Source: Mycolicibacterium chubuense
GTDB lineage: Bacteria; Actinomycetota; Actinomycetes; Mycobacteriales; Mycobacteriaceae
Direction of reading: 5' to 3'
DNA: 39,124 bases
Assembly (NCBI RefSeq): GCF_001044255.1
Contig: NZ_JYNX01000036.1
Coordinates: forward strand, 86,339 to 125,462
Under the pieces are notes generated by a model. The model was given only the letters and a program-made list of their open reading frames with translations. It ran no database searches and was not told the DNA's origin. Shown here one piece after another: positions 26,729 through 35,434 of this stretch (its first letter is position 1; each line of letters opens with the position of its first letter). Position numbers and translations under genes: made by a program.

Positions 26729-27930
26729 TGCGCAGCGTCGAGGAGCACCGCCGGGTGGTCGCCGGTCTGATCACCGCGCGGCCGCCGGCGGCGCTGCCGC
26801 TGGCCGATGCCCTCGGCCTGGTGCTCGCCGAGGAGGTGGTCGCGGGGGTGTCGCTGCCCGGCTTCGACAACTCCGCGATGGACGGGTACGCGGTGCTGGC
26901 CGCCGACGTCGCGGGCGCCTCCGACGCAACGCCGGTGCGGCTGCCCGTCACCGAGGACATCCCGGCCGGTCGCACCGACATCCCGACGCTGCAGCCCGGC
27001 ACCGCGCACCGCATCATGACCGGCGCGCCGCTCCCCCACGGCGCGACGGCGGTCGTCCCGGTCGAGGCGACCGACGGCGCCGTCGACACCGTCACGATCC
27101 GCGCCCGCGCCGCCGAGGGGCAGCACGTCCGGCGCGCCGGCGAGGACGTCACCGCCGGGACGACGGTGCTGCAGGCCGGTCAGGTGCTCACGCCGGCGGC
27201 GCTCGGTCTGGCCGCGGCGCTGGGGTTGCGGGAGCTCACCGTGACGCCCCGGCAGCGCGTCCTCGTCGTCTCCACCGGCACCGAGCTGGTGTCCCCGGGC
27301 ACCGCGCTGGCGCCGGGACAGATCTACGAGTCCAACGGCGTGATGCTGGCGGCCGCGGTGCGCGATGCGGGCGCGGAGGTGATCGCGTCGCCGACCACGG
27401 GCGACGACGTCGACGCGTTCCGGGAGACGCTGCAGCGCCACATGGACGACGCGGACCTGGTGCTCACCACGGGCGGGGTCAGCGCCGGGGCGTACGAGGT
27501 GGTCAAGGACGCGCTCGGCGGGCCGTCGGGGGGCGTCGAGTTCGTCAAGGTCGCCATGCAGCCGGGCATGCCGCAGGGCGCCGGCTCTTTGGAGGGCACC
27601 CCGACGATCACGCTTCCCGGCAACCCGGTCAGCGCGCTGGTGTCCTTCGAGGTGTTCGTCCGCCCGGCGTTGCGCGCAGCGATGGGCCTGACGCATCCGG
27701 ACCGGCCGCGACGCACCGCGATGCTGACCGAGGACCTCACCTCCCCGCGGGGGAAGCGGCAGTTCCGGCGCGGCGTGCTCGACCCGGTCACCGACACCGT
27801 CACCAGCTACGGCCCGCCCGCCTCCCACCATCTGCGGTGGCTGGCGTCGGCGAACTGCCTGCTCGAGATCGACGAGGACACCTCGGAGGTGGCGTCGGGC
27901 TCGCGGGTGCAGGTGTGGGACCTGCGCTAG
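26728..27930 (+). CDS. moeA: molybdopterin molybdenumtransferase MoeA
   Basis: A 400-residue MoeA, which inserts molybdate into adenylylated molybdopterin in Moco synthesis. Visible marks are DNSAMDGYAV near residues 47-56, RIMTGAPLPHGATAVVPVE near 92-110, VVSTGTELVSPG near 178-190, LTTGGVSAGAYE near 245 and LPGNPVSALVSFEVFVRP near 296-312. The C-terminal domain IV is present. ATG 26728 lies in a TGATG overlap with the SDR stop, implying translational coupling. The position matches Rv0438c, called moeA2 in M. tuberculosis. Confidence 0.95.
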   Translation: MRSVEEHRRVVAGLITARPPAALPLADALGLVLAEEVVAGVSLPGFDNSAMDGYAVLAADVAGASDATPVRLPVTEDIPAGRTDIPTLQPGTAHRIMTGAPLPHGATAVVPVEATDGAVDTVTIRARAAEGQHVRRAGEDVTAGTTVLQAGQVLTPAALGLAAALGLRELTVTPRQRVLVVSTGTELVSPGTALAPGQIYESNGVMLAAAVRDAGAEVIASPTTGDDVDAFRETLQRHMDDADLVLTTGGVSAGAYEVVKDALGGPSGGVEFVKVAMQPGMPQGAGSLEGTPTITLPGNPVSALVSFEVFVRPALRAAMGLTHPDRPRRTAMLTEDLTSPRGKRQFRRGVLDPVTDTVTSYGPPASHHLRWLASANCLLEIDEDTSEVASGSRVQVWDLR

Positions 27931-27943
27931 GAGCGGGTCACCG

Positions 27944-27949
27944 TAGAAT
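27944..27949 (+). promoter_or_regulatory. possible internal -10 box before psd
   Basis: TAGAAT in the 28-base moeA-psd gap lies nine bases before ATG 27959. It would give a leader of about two to three bases. There is no convincing Shine-Dalgarno for psd, so an internal short-leader promoter is plausible. Confidence 0.35.
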
Positions 27950-27958
27950 CGGCCCACG

Positions 27959-28657
27959 ATGGCCAGACGCCCCGACCTCAAAACAGGCCCCGCGCGGCTG
28001 GCGGCCCTGATCCGTACGTCCGTTCCCCCGATGCACGCCGCGGGTCTGCCGTTCGTCGGCGCGAGCCTCGCGGTCGCCTTGGCCGGACGCCGGAATCGCT
28101 GGATTCGCCGTGCCGGGCTCACCTCCGCGGCCGCCAACGCCGCGTTCTTCCGTCACCCGCCCCGGACGCCACCGACGCGACCCGGTGTCGTCGTCGCCCC
28201 GGCCGACGGCCTGATCTGCCTGGTGGACGAAGAGGTGCCGCCGAGCGAACTCGGCCTGCCCGCAAAGCCGCTGCCGCGCATCAGCATCTTCCTGTCGCTG
28301 CTGGACGCGCACGTCCAGCGGGCGCCGATCGGCGGTGAGGTGGTCACCGTCCGGCACCGCCCGGGCCTGTTCGGGTCCGCGGACCTGGAGGCGGCCAGCG
28401 CCGACAACGAGCGCAACAGCGTGGTGATCCGTACCCCCGAGGGTGTGCAGGTGATCGCGGTGCAGATCGCCGGGCTGCTCGCCCGTCGCATCGTGTGCAC
28501 CGCCAAGCCGGGCGACAAGATCGGCATCGGGGACACCTACGGCCTGATTCGCTACGGCTCGCGGCTCGACACCTATCTGCCCGCCGGCTCGAACGTGCTG
28601 GTGACCGTCGGGCAGCGCACGCTGGCCGGCGAGACCGTGCTGGCCGAGCTGCCATGA
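27959..28657 (+). CDS. psd: phosphatidylserine decarboxylase proenzyme
   Basis: A 232-residue archaeal/actinobacterial short-type Psd, which makes phosphatidylethanolamine from phosphatidylserine at the membrane. Key sites are Asp83 in APADG, His118 in LDAHVQRAP, and the self-cleavage motif RYGSR with Ser201, which becomes the pyruvoyl group of the alpha chain. This type has GS where E. coli Psd has LGST. One or two weak hydrophobic helices lie near the N-terminus (residues 28-60). The ATGA overlap with pssA couples the two consecutive steps of the pathway. It corresponds to Rv0437c. Confidence 0.95.
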   Translation: MARRPDLKTGPARLAALIRTSVPPMHAAGLPFVGASLAVALAGRRNRWIRRAGLTSAAANAAFFRHPPRTPPTRPGVVVAPADGLICLVDEEVPPSELGLPAKPLPRISIFLSLLDAHVQRAPIGGEVVTVRHRPGLFGSADLEAASADNERNSVVIRTPEGVQVIAVQIAGLLARRIVCTAKPGDKIGIGDTYGLIRYGSRLDTYLPAGSNVLVTVGQRTLAGETVLAELP

Positions 28658-29517
28658 TCAAACCCCGCAAGCCGCTGCTCAAGACGCCGGTGGTCAGCGC
28701 GAAGATCCTGCCCAGCGCGATGACGGTCGCGGCGATCTGCCTCGGGCTGAGCTCGGTGAAGTTCGCGTTGGACGACCGGCCCACCGAGGCGATGGCGTTC
28801 CTGGCGATCGCGGCAATCCTCGACGCGCTCGACGGCCGCATCGCCCGCGCCCTCAACGCCACGTCGCGGATGGGCGAGGAGATCGACTCATTGGCCGACG
28901 CCGTGAATTTCGGTGTGGCACCGGCGTTCATCGTCTACGGGACGCTGCTGTCCACCTCGCGGGTGGGGTGGATCGTCGTGCTGCTCTACGCGGTGTGCAT
29001 CGTGCTGAGGCTGGCCCGCTTCAACGCGATGCTCGATCTCGAGAGACCCGACTACGAGAAGAAGTACTTCGTCGGGATGCCCGCCCCGGCCGGCGCGATC
29101 GGGGCGATCGGTCCGCTGGCCGCCAAGATGCAGTTCGGCGACGGCTGGTGGACGTCCGAGCCGGCCGTCGTGATCTGGATGATCGGCATCTCGCTGCTGG
29201 TGGTCAGCACGCTGCCGATGCGCAAGATCCACACGTTCTCGGTGCCGCCCAACATGGTCGCTCCGCTGCTGGCCCTGCTCGCGATCGGCGTGGCGGCATC
29301 GATTCTCTACGGCTACATCGTGATCCTGGTGATCATCTTCGGCTACATGCTGCACATCCCGTTCGCGATCCGCACCCGACGGTTCCTCGCGGCGCACCCG
29401 GAGGTCTGGGACGACAAGCCGCGCCAGCAGCGCGCAGCACGCCGGGCCATCCGGCGCGCCCAGCCCCACCGCCGGTCGATGGCGCGCCTGGGTCTGAGAA
29501 GACCGCCCCGGCGCTGA
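28654..29517 (+). CDS. pssA: CDP-diacylglycerol--serine O-phosphatidyltransferase
   Basis: A 287-residue integral membrane enzyme that makes phosphatidylserine from CDP-diacylglycerol and serine. The CDP-alcohol phosphotransferase motif D-x2-D-G-x2-A-R-x8-G-x3-D-x3-D is complete (Asp57, Asp60, Gly61, Arg65, Gly74, Asp78, Asp82). About six to eight hydrophobic helices follow, and the tail after residue 250 is strongly basic. ATG 28654 overlaps the psd stop; the product feeds Psd directly. It corresponds to Rv0436c. The ATPase ATG lies two bases after the stop. Confidence 0.95.
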   Translation: MIKPRKPLLKTPVVSAKILPSAMTVAAICLGLSSVKFALDDRPTEAMAFLAIAAILDALDGRIARALNATSRMGEEIDSLADAVNFGVAPAFIVYGTLLSTSRVGWIVVLLYAVCIVLRLARFNAMLDLERPDYEKKYFVGMPAPAGAIGAIGPLAAKMQFGDGWWTSEPAVVIWMIGISLLVVSTLPMRKIHTFSVPPNMVAPLLALLAIGVAASILYGYIVILVIIFGYMLHIPFAIRTRRFLAAHPEVWDDKPRQQRAARRAIRRAQPHRRSMARLGLRRPPRR

Positions 29518-29519
29518 CG

Positions 29520-31715
29520 ATGGCACCGACTACGGCGCATCTGACGCTGACCGCGCGGCTGAACACCTCGGCCCTGGACTCCCGCCGCGGCGTCATCCGG
29601 CTGCACCCCGAAGCCATTGCCGCCCTCGGCATCCGGGAGTGGGACGCGGTGTCCCTGACCGGGTCGCGCACGACCGCCGCCGTGGTGGGCATCGCCCCCG
29701 ACGGCACACCGACGGGTACCGCACTGCTCGATGACGTCACGCTGTCCAACGCCGGCCTGCGTGAGGACGCCGCGGTGCTGGTCGCCCCGGTCACCGTTTT
29801 CGGAGCCCGCTCGGTGACGTTGACCGGCTCCAATCTGGCGACCCGGTCGATCACGCCGGCCACCTTGCGTCAAGCGCTGCTGGGCAAGGTGATGACGGTC
29901 GGCGACACGGTGTCACTGCTGCCACGCGACCTCGGTCCGGGCACCTCGACGTCGGCGGCGAGCGCCGCGCTGGCCGCGTCGGTCGGCATCACGTGGACCT
30001 CGGAGTTGCTCACGGTCACCGAGGTCGACCCTGCGGGACCGGTGAGCGTGCAACCCAATTCGCTCGTCTGCTGGGGCACCGCACAGGCGGGCGCGGCGGC
30101 CCCCGAGCGCGCGGCGACCGGGACGCACGTCGTCACCGAGGAGGCCGCGCCGACGCTGAACTTCGACGACCTCAAGGGCGCACACACCCAGGCCGGCCGG
30201 CTCGCCGAATGGCTCAAGCTCGCCCTCGATCAGCCCGAGCTGCTCCACAAGCTCGGCGCCGCACCCAATCTCGGCGTGCTGGTGTCGGGTCCGGCGGGCG
30301 TCGGGAAGACCAAGCTGGTCCGGACGGTGTGCAGTGGCCGCCGACTGGTCGAGCTCGACGGCCCGGAGGTGGGGTCGCTGCGTCCCGAGGACCGGCTGGC
30401 CAACGTGTCCTCGGCGGTCGCCTCGGTGCGTGACGGCGGCGGGGTGCTGCTGATCACCGACATCGACACGCTGCTCCCGGTGCCGCCCGATCCGGTCGCG
30501 ACGCTGATCATCGCCGAATTGCGTTCCGCGGTGGGAACTCCCGGTGTCGCGTTCGTCGCGACGACCGCGGTGCCCGACGCCGTGGACCCCCGGCTGCGGG
30601 CGCCCGATCTGTGTGACCGCGAACTCGGTCTGAGCCTGCCCGACGGCGCCGTACGTGGGCAGTTGCTCGAGGTGCTGCTGCGCGACGTACCGTCGGCCGA
30701 CCTCGATCTCAGCGAGATCGCCGAGCGCACACCGGGTTTCGTGGTGGCTGATCTGGCCGCGCTGGTGCGCGAGGCGGCGCTGCGGGCGGCGGCCAGGGCC
30801 AGCGAGAACGGCGACGCGCCCGAGTTACGGCAGGAGGACCTCGCGGGCGCACTGAGTGTGATCCGGCCGCTGTCGCGGTCGGCCACCGAGGAGGTGTCGG
30901 TCGGCTCGGTCACCCTCGACGACGTCGGCGACATGGTCGAGACCAAGCAGGCGCTCACCGAGGCGGTGCTGTGGCCGCTGCAACACCCCGACACGTTCGC
31001 GCGGCTGGGGGTGGAGCCGCCGCGCGGCGTGCTGCTGTACGGGCCGCCGGGTTGCGGCAAGACCTATGTCGTGCGGGCGCTGGCCAGTTCGGGCCGGCTG
31101 AGCGTGCACGCGGTCAAAGGGGCTGAGCTGATGGACAAGTGGGTCGGCTCGTCGGAGAAGGCGGTACGGGAGCTGTTCCGCCGGGCCCGCGATTCGGCCC
31201 CGTCGCTGGTGTTCCTCGACGAGATCGACGCGATGGCGCCGCGGCGCGGGCAGAGCTTCGACTCCGGGGTCACCGACCGTGTGGTGGCCGCGCTGCTGAC
31301 CGAACTCGACGGCATCGAGCCGCTGCGCGACGTCGTCGTGCTGGGTGCGACGAACCGCCCGGACCTGATCGATCCGGCCCTGCTGCGGCCGGGCCGACTG
31401 GAGAAGCTGGTGTTCGTCGAACCGCCCGACGCCGAGGCGCGGGCGCAGATCCTGCGCACGGCGGGCAAGTCGGTGCCGCTGGCCCGCGAGGGCGCCGACG
31501 CCGTGGATCTCGATGCGCTGGCCGCCCAACTCGACGGGTACAGCGCCGCCGACTGCGTAGCGCTGCTGCGGGAGGCCGCGCTGACCGCGATGCGACGGTC
31601 GATCGACGCCGCCGACGTCACTGCCGCCGACGTCGCCGCAGCCCGTGAGACGGTGCGCCCGTCGCTTGACCCCCTGCAGGTCGAATCCTTGCGCGCCTTC
31701 GCCGAGGGCCACTGA
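29520..31715 (+). CDS. Cdc48-like tandem AAA ATPase (Rv0435c-like)
   Basis: A 731-residue protein. Residues ~8-185 resemble the double-psi barrel N-domain of Cdc48/VAT. D1 has a Walker A GPAGVGKT at 257-264, but its Walker B region reads LLITDID where LDEID is expected. The arginine-finger segment (DPRLRAPDLCDREL) is also altered. D2 is canonical: GPPGCGKT at 508-515, VFLDEID at 564-570 and GATNRPDLIDPALLRPGRLE near 609-628. A hexameric unfoldase is expected from the family, probably driven by D2. The C-terminus lacks the HbYX proteasome motif. Its place after pssA matches Rv0435c; the start is two bases past the pssA stop. Confidence 0.92.
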   Translation: MAPTTAHLTLTARLNTSALDSRRGVIRLHPEAIAALGIREWDAVSLTGSRTTAAVVGIAPDGTPTGTALLDDVTLSNAGLREDAAVLVAPVTVFGARSVTLTGSNLATRSITPATLRQALLGKVMTVGDTVSLLPRDLGPGTSTSAASAALAASVGITWTSELLTVTEVDPAGPVSVQPNSLVCWGTAQAGAAAPERAATGTHVVTEEAAPTLNFDDLKGAHTQAGRLAEWLKLALDQPELLHKLGAAPNLGVLVSGPAGVGKTKLVRTVCSGRRLVELDGPEVGSLRPEDRLANVSSAVASVRDGGGVLLITDIDTLLPVPPDPVATLIIAELRSAVGTPGVAFVATTAVPDAVDPRLRAPDLCDRELGLSLPDGAVRGQLLEVLLRDVPSADLDLSEIAERTPGFVVADLAALVREAALRAAARASENGDAPELRQEDLAGALSVIRPLSRSATEEVSVGSVTLDDVGDMVETKQALTEAVLWPLQHPDTFARLGVEPPRGVLLYGPPGCGKTYVVRALASSGRLSVHAVKGAELMDKWVGSSEKAVRELFRRARDSAPSLVFLDEIDAMAPRRGQSFDSGVTDRVVAALLTELDGIEPLRDVVVLGATNRPDLIDPALLRPGRLEKLVFVEPPDAEARAQILRTAGKSVPLAREGADAVDLDALAAQLDGYSAADCVALLREAALTAMRRSIDAADVTAADVAAARETVRPSLDPLQVESLRAFAEGH

Positions 31716-31724
31716 AACTCCATC

Positions 31725-31753
31725 TTGACAGTGCCTAGTTCAGTCGGCATGCT
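31725..31753 (+). promoter_or_regulatory. candidate promoter for the DUF1707 gene, framed by inverted repeats
   Basis: TTGACA (31725-31730), a 17-base spacer, and CATGCT (31748-31753) would start transcription near 31760. Inverted repeats CATCTTG (31721-31727) and CAAGATG (31769-31775) enclose the promoter, and a second TTGACA lies at 31765. This suggests an operator. Confidence 0.45.
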
Positions 31754-31786
31754 CTGACTAGTCATTGACAAGATGAGGGAGGACGC

Positions 31787-32335
31787 ATGACAGCACCGCT
31801 GACGGCGCGGGCCGGCGATCGCGACCGCGAGGCCACCGCCGATCTCCTCGGGCAGGCACTGGCTCAGGGTTACCTCGACCTCGACGAGTTCGACGCCCGG
31901 CTGCGGCAGGTCTACGACGCGCACACCGCCCCCGACCTACGGCAGCTGACCGCCGACCTGCCGGTGGCGGAGCTGCGACGCAACGATCCGCGCCGGCATG
32001 CCGCCCGACGCGCCGCGGCCCGCCGCGGGGTCGCCCTCCATGCGGCCGGGTACCTGACGATGGTCGTCATCGTGCTCACCGTCTGGTTGGCCGTCGGGAT
32101 CGGCACCGGAGCCTGGTACTTCTGGCCCATCTGGCCCATCCTCGGCGCGGGTATCGGTGTGGTCTCCCATGCCCTCCCCGTGCGCCACGCCCTCACGCGA
32201 GGGGTTTCCCCTATTGCTCCCGGGTTCGCTCCCTCTCTAGCGTCAGCAGTACGCCCTTGCGCACGCCGCGCGGGGCATGGGGGGCACTCATGGAGTTCTT
32301 CGCACGAACCAGCGCCGCCGTGGCGGTGGCGGTAG
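31787..32335 (+). CDS. DUF1707 protein with C-terminal membrane helices
   Basis: The DUF1707 (SHOCT-like) domain is at residues ~8-60 (AGDRDREATADLLGQALAQG, then LDLDEFDARLRQVYDAHTAPDLRQL). A basic linker follows, then two transmembrane segments (~80-105 and 110-130, with YFWPIWPILGAGIG). Such proteins are common in actinobacteria, often near stress or differentiation genes, with unknown roles. ATG 31787 has a strong GGGAGGA. The last ~45 residues are low-complexity and overlap the start of the next gene by 46 bases, so the native end may be nearer residue 140 and lost through a frameshift or missing stop. Confidence 0.78.
   Translation: MTAPLTARAGDRDREATADLLGQALAQGYLDLDEFDARLRQVYDAHTAPDLRQLTADLPVAELRRNDPRRHAARRAAARRGVALHAAGYLTMVVIVLTVWLAVGIGTGAWYFWPIWPILGAGIGVVSHALPVRHALTRGVSPIAPGFAPSLASAVRPCARRAGHGGHSWSSSHEPAPPWRWR
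32214..32243 (+). promoter_or_regulatory. candidate SigA-type promoter for the secreted hypothetical
   Basis: TTGCTC (32214-32219), an 18-base spacer, and TAGCGT (32238-32243) would start transcription near 32250, about 40 bases before the ATG. It lies inside the doubtful 3' part of the DUF1707 frame, which supports an earlier true end for that gene. Confidence 0.35.
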
Positions 32336-33096
32336 TCGCCGGGACGTCCGTCCTGGCTCAACCCGTCGACACAGCCGAACGGGCCGCACCGGTGCGTGTC
32401 ACCGCTGCCGTCGAGTACACGGCCTCGTCCACCCCGTTGAGACCCCGGCCTGCCGTCGCACCGAACTCCGCCGCGGACGTCAGCACTCCGTTCGCCGACG
32501 CGATCGACGACGCGTTCATCGACCTCACGGTCGTCGTGCGCACGGGCATCACCCCGGTCCTCAATCGACTCGGGTTCGTCGGCAAGCAGATCTACATCGG
32601 CCTCAACCTCATCGAGAGTCTCACGGCCAGTGCGGTGTTCAACGGCACGGACATCCTTCGCGGCGAAGGTGTGGTCGCGAATCTGCGCGACGTCGCCACC
32701 GATGTCGGTTACTCGGCCCTGTTCGTCGCCATCGACGAGGTGTCCACCGTCATGTCGCCCGAAGCGATAGCGATCAACCGCCCGCCGCTCGACCGACCGG
32801 TGCGGTGGGAGGACGCCGACCCGCCCTTCAAGGGCAGACCGCTGTCGGTGCCCGACAGGGATCGCGAGGAGGTCGCCGCGGACGAGACCGAGAACGCGGC
32901 AACCGACGAGCGACCCTCGCGGGACGGCGTGTTCACCGCGTGGAAGGCGAAGAAAGCCGAGAGGGCCGAAAAGGCCGCCGAGGCGAGAAAAGCACGGCAG
33001 GAGCGCAGGGACGCCGTGAAGGTCGAAAAGGGCGACAGGGCAGACACTTCCGCGCCGGACGGCCAGGGGCCGGACACCTCCGGCGGCGACGAGTAA
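32290..33096 (+). CDS. secreted hypothetical protein with charged C-terminal tail
   Basis: Not recognised. The 268-residue product starts MEFFARTSAAVAVAVVAGTS and has a signal peptide likely cleaved near VLAQPVD. The central part (~75-165) is moderately hydrophobic and conserved-looking (FADAIDDAFIDLTVVVRTGI, VGKQIYIGLNLIESLTASAV). The last ~70 residues are highly charged and probably form a coiled coil or disordered tail (WKAKKAERAEKAAEARKA). A Gly/Asp-rich end follows. ATG 32290 is chosen because it gives the signal peptide; ATG 32257 would add 11 residues. It converges with the antiporter gene six bases downstream. Confidence 0.65.
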   Translation: MEFFARTSAAVAVAVVAGTSVLAQPVDTAERAAPVRVTAAVEYTASSTPLRPRPAVAPNSAADVSTPFADAIDDAFIDLTVVVRTGITPVLNRLGFVGKQIYIGLNLIESLTASAVFNGTDILRGEGVVANLRDVATDVGYSALFVAIDEVSTVMSPEAIAINRPPLDRPVRWEDADPPFKGRPLSVPDRDREEVAADETENAATDERPSRDGVFTAWKAKKAERAEKAAEARKARQERRDAVKVEKGDRADTSAPDGQGPDTSGGDE

Positions 33097-33102
33097 CCGC
33101 GT

Positions 33103-34599
33103 CTACCCGGGCTCGCCGTACTCGTCGAACCAGTAGGCCAGCTTGCCGCGGCGGCTCACCGCCCGCAGCCGGCGCTCGGCCGCCTCCCGCGTCGCCGTCG
33201 TCGTCACGATCATCACCTCGTCGCCGATCTGCAGCCGGGTCAGCGGCTCCGGAACGAACGCCCGCCCGGCCCGGATGATCAGCGTGATCACACTCGGATC
33301 GGGCAGCCGCAACTCCAGCACCGTGACGTTGTGCAGCCGCGAGCCCGGGGCGACGGTCGTCGTCAGCAGCTCGGCCCCCAGCACGTCCAGGGGTGCCGCG
33401 TCCACATGGACCTCGCGGGTGGTGTCCCGCGGGATCAGGTCCAGCCACTCGGCGACCCGGCGCAAACTCGGCCCCTGCACCAGGGTGAACAGCACGACGA
33501 GGATGAACACGATGTTGAGCAGCCGGCCGCTGCCGGGCACACCCGCCACGATCGGATAGGTCGCCAGCACGATGGGCACCGCGCCGCGCAGCCCGGCGTA
33601 GGACAGGAACGCCTGCTCCCGCCACGGCACGCGAAAACCCCACAGCGACAGCACCACCGACAGCGGCCGGGCCAGCACCAGCAGCACCACGCCCGTCACG
33701 ACCGCGGGGATCAGCTCGTCGAGCAGCTCGTCGGGCGACACCAGCAGGCCCAGGATGACGAACAGCCCGATCTGCGCCAGCCAGCCCGAGCCCTCGGCGA
33801 ACGAGCGCGTCGCCGAGCGGTGTGGCAGCCCGGAATTGGCGAGCACCACACTGGCCAGGTAGGCCGCCAGGAACCCGCTCGCGTGCGCCGTCCCCGCGGC
33901 GGCGAACGCCAGCATGCCGAGCCCGAACGTCGCCAACGGGTACAGGCCCGCGGCGGGCAGCGCGGTGCGGCGCAGCGCGATCGCGCCGAGGAACCCGCAC
34001 GCCAGCCCGATCAGCGCACCGACCACCAACTCGTAGACCAGGGTGCCGACGATCGTCACCGGCTCGAGCACCAGCGGCGTCACGCTGAACAGCAGCACCA
34101 GGATCACCGCGGGCGCGTCGTTGAAGCCGGATTCGGCCTCCAGCAGGCCGCCCAGCCGCCGGGGCAGCGGCACCACCCGCAGCACCGAGAACACCGCCGC
34201 CGCGTCGGTGCTCGACACGATCGCGCCCAGCAGCAGGGCCAGCTGCCAGTTCATCCCGAGTAGCAGATGCGCGGCCACCGCGGTGATCAGCGTGCTGACC
34301 ACCACACCCACCGTGGCGAGCACCGCGGCCGGCGCGAGCACTCTGCGGATGTCGGCGAAGCGCGTCGTCAGACCGCCCTCGACCAGGATGACGCCCAGCG
34401 CCGCGGTGCCCAGATCCTGCGCCAGTTGCGCGTTGTCGAAGTGCAGACCGAGGCCGTCCTCGCCCACCAGCACGCCGACGCCGAGGAACAGCAGAAGGCT
34501 CGGCAACCCGGCTCCGGTGGCCAGCCTGGTGGCGGCGATGCTCGCCAGCAGCACCAGGCCCCCGATGAACAGCGCCACGTACAGCTCGTGCAGTGTCAC
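33103..34599 (-). CDS. CPA1-type cation/proton antiporter (NhaP2-like) with TrkA_C domain
   Basis: A 498-residue membrane antiporter. About 12 hydrophobic segments span residues 5-395. The exchanger core motif is SSTDAAAVFSVLR near 127-139, and LEAESGFNDAPAV follows near 153-165, carrying the acidic residues of the ion site. A cytosolic TrkA_C/RCK_C domain lies near 405-480 (HNVTVLELRLPDPSVITLII), as in CvrA/NhaP2 K+/H+ antiporters. In other bacteria such domains bind c-di-AMP or nucleotides. GTG 34599 has GAGGAAA five bases or so upstream. It is divergent from the TrkA gene with 56 bases between starts, suggesting joint control of potassium or sodium homeostasis. Confidence 0.88.
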   Translation of the reverse strand: MTLHELYVALFIGGLVLLASIAATRLATGAGLPSLLLFLGVGVLVGEDGLGLHFDNAQLAQDLGTAALGVILVEGGLTTRFADIRRVLAPAAVLATVGVVVSTLITAVAAHLLLGMNWQLALLLGAIVSSTDAAAVFSVLRVVPLPRRLGGLLEAESGFNDAPAVILVLLFSVTPLVLEPVTIVGTLVYELVVGALIGLACGFLGAIALRRTALPAAGLYPLATFGLGMLAFAAAGTAHASGFLAAYLASVVLANSGLPHRSATRSFAEGSGWLAQIGLFVILGLLVSPDELLDELIPAVVTGVVLLVLARPLSVVLSLWGFRVPWREQAFLSYAGLRGAVPIVLATYPIVAGVPGSGRLLNIVFILVVLFTLVQGPSLRRVAEWLDLIPRDTTREVHVDAAPLDVLGAELLTTTVAPGSRLHNVTVLELRLPDPSVITLIIRAGRAFVPEPLTRLQIGDEVMIVTTTATREAAERRLRAVSRRGKLAYWFDEYGEPG

Positions 34600-34655
34600 T
34601 GTTTCCTCGCTGCAGGCACTTGTGTCGCTGTCAGTAAATCAGCACAGTCACTTCT

Positions 34656-35339
34656 ATGCGGATCGCGATAGCCGGTGCCGGTGCGGTCGGCCGCTCCGTG
34701 GCCCAGGAGCTGGTCGACTACGGCCACAAGGTGCTGCTCATCGAGAAGGAGTACCACCGCTACGAGCCGGCGACCGTGCCCGGCGCGGAATGGTTCCTGG
34801 CCGACGCGTGCGAGGTGTCCTCCCTCGAGGAGGCGGAGATGCACATCTGCGACGTCGCGATCGCGGCCACCGGCGACGACAAGGCGAATCTGGCGATGGC
34901 GCTGCTGGCCAAGAGCGAGTTCGGCATCGGCCGGGTGGTGGCCCGCATCAACGACGCCCGCAACGAATGGCTGTTCACCGACGGCTGGGGCATCGACGTC
35001 GCGGTGTCGACACCGGTGGCCATGGTCGCCGCCGTCGAGGGCGCCATCGACGTCGGCCACGTGGTGCGACTGATGGCGCTGGGTCGCGGACCCCGCGAAC
35101 TGCGCGGCGAAGGCAGCGCCAACGTCGCCTCCTTCACGCTGCCCCCGGACAGCCCGCTCGTCGGCCGGCGGGTCGGCGAGCTGGCGATGCCGCGGGACAG
35201 CGCGCTGGTCACGGTGCTGCGCGGCAACCGGCTGATCGTCCCGGAGGCCACCGATGTGCTGCGCGACGGCGACGAGATCCTGTTCGTCTGCGGCCCCGAC
35301 GGCGAGGACCGCATCGAGGTGATGGTCACCGGCCGCTGA
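34656..35339 (+). CDS. TrkA family potassium uptake regulatory subunit (RCK protein)
   Basis: A 227-residue RCK protein. RCK_N has the NAD-binding loop GAGAVG at residues 7-12 and the acidic strand end IEKE near 29-32. The TrkA_C domain follows from about 140 (LPPDSPLVGRRVGELAMPRD). It gates or regulates a membrane potassium transporter. No TrkH/KtrB pore gene is adjacent, so its partner is either the divergent antiporter or a distant pore. ATG 34656 has no Shine-Dalgarno, and a CACAGT element lies seven bases upstream, so a leaderless start is possible. Called trkA-like rather than a named ceoB/ceoC orthologue because the neighbourhood differs. Confidence 0.85.
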   Translation: MRIAIAGAGAVGRSVAQELVDYGHKVLLIEKEYHRYEPATVPGAEWFLADACEVSSLEEAEMHICDVAIAATGDDKANLAMALLAKSEFGIGRVVARINDARNEWLFTDGWGIDVAVSTPVAMVAAVEGAIDVGHVVRLMALGRGPRELRGEGSANVASFTLPPDSPLVGRRVGELAMPRDSALVTVLRGNRLIVPEATDVLRDGDEILFVCGPDGEDRIEVMVTGR

Positions 35340-35371
35340 CGCAGCCCGGGGGGCGGACGCCCGCGTCCCGC

Positions 35372-35377
35372 TAGACT
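35372..35377 (+). promoter_or_regulatory. -10 box for the mrp operon
   Basis: TAGACT lies 57 bases before ATG 35435, in a 95-base gap. The expected start near 35384 gives a leader of about 50 bases with an ACGGAG Shine-Dalgarno. No -35 box is clear. Confidence 0.4.
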
Positions 35378-35434
35378 GGGCGGCGGCTCTGACGCCCCAC
35401 GACGAAACCGCCCGGACCGAGACGAAACGGAGCC

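Noticed and set aside
34600-34655. c-di-AMP (ydaO-type) riboswitch before trkA
   Set aside because: The gap between the divergent starts is only 56 bases, too short for that riboswitch, and no characteristic stems are visible.
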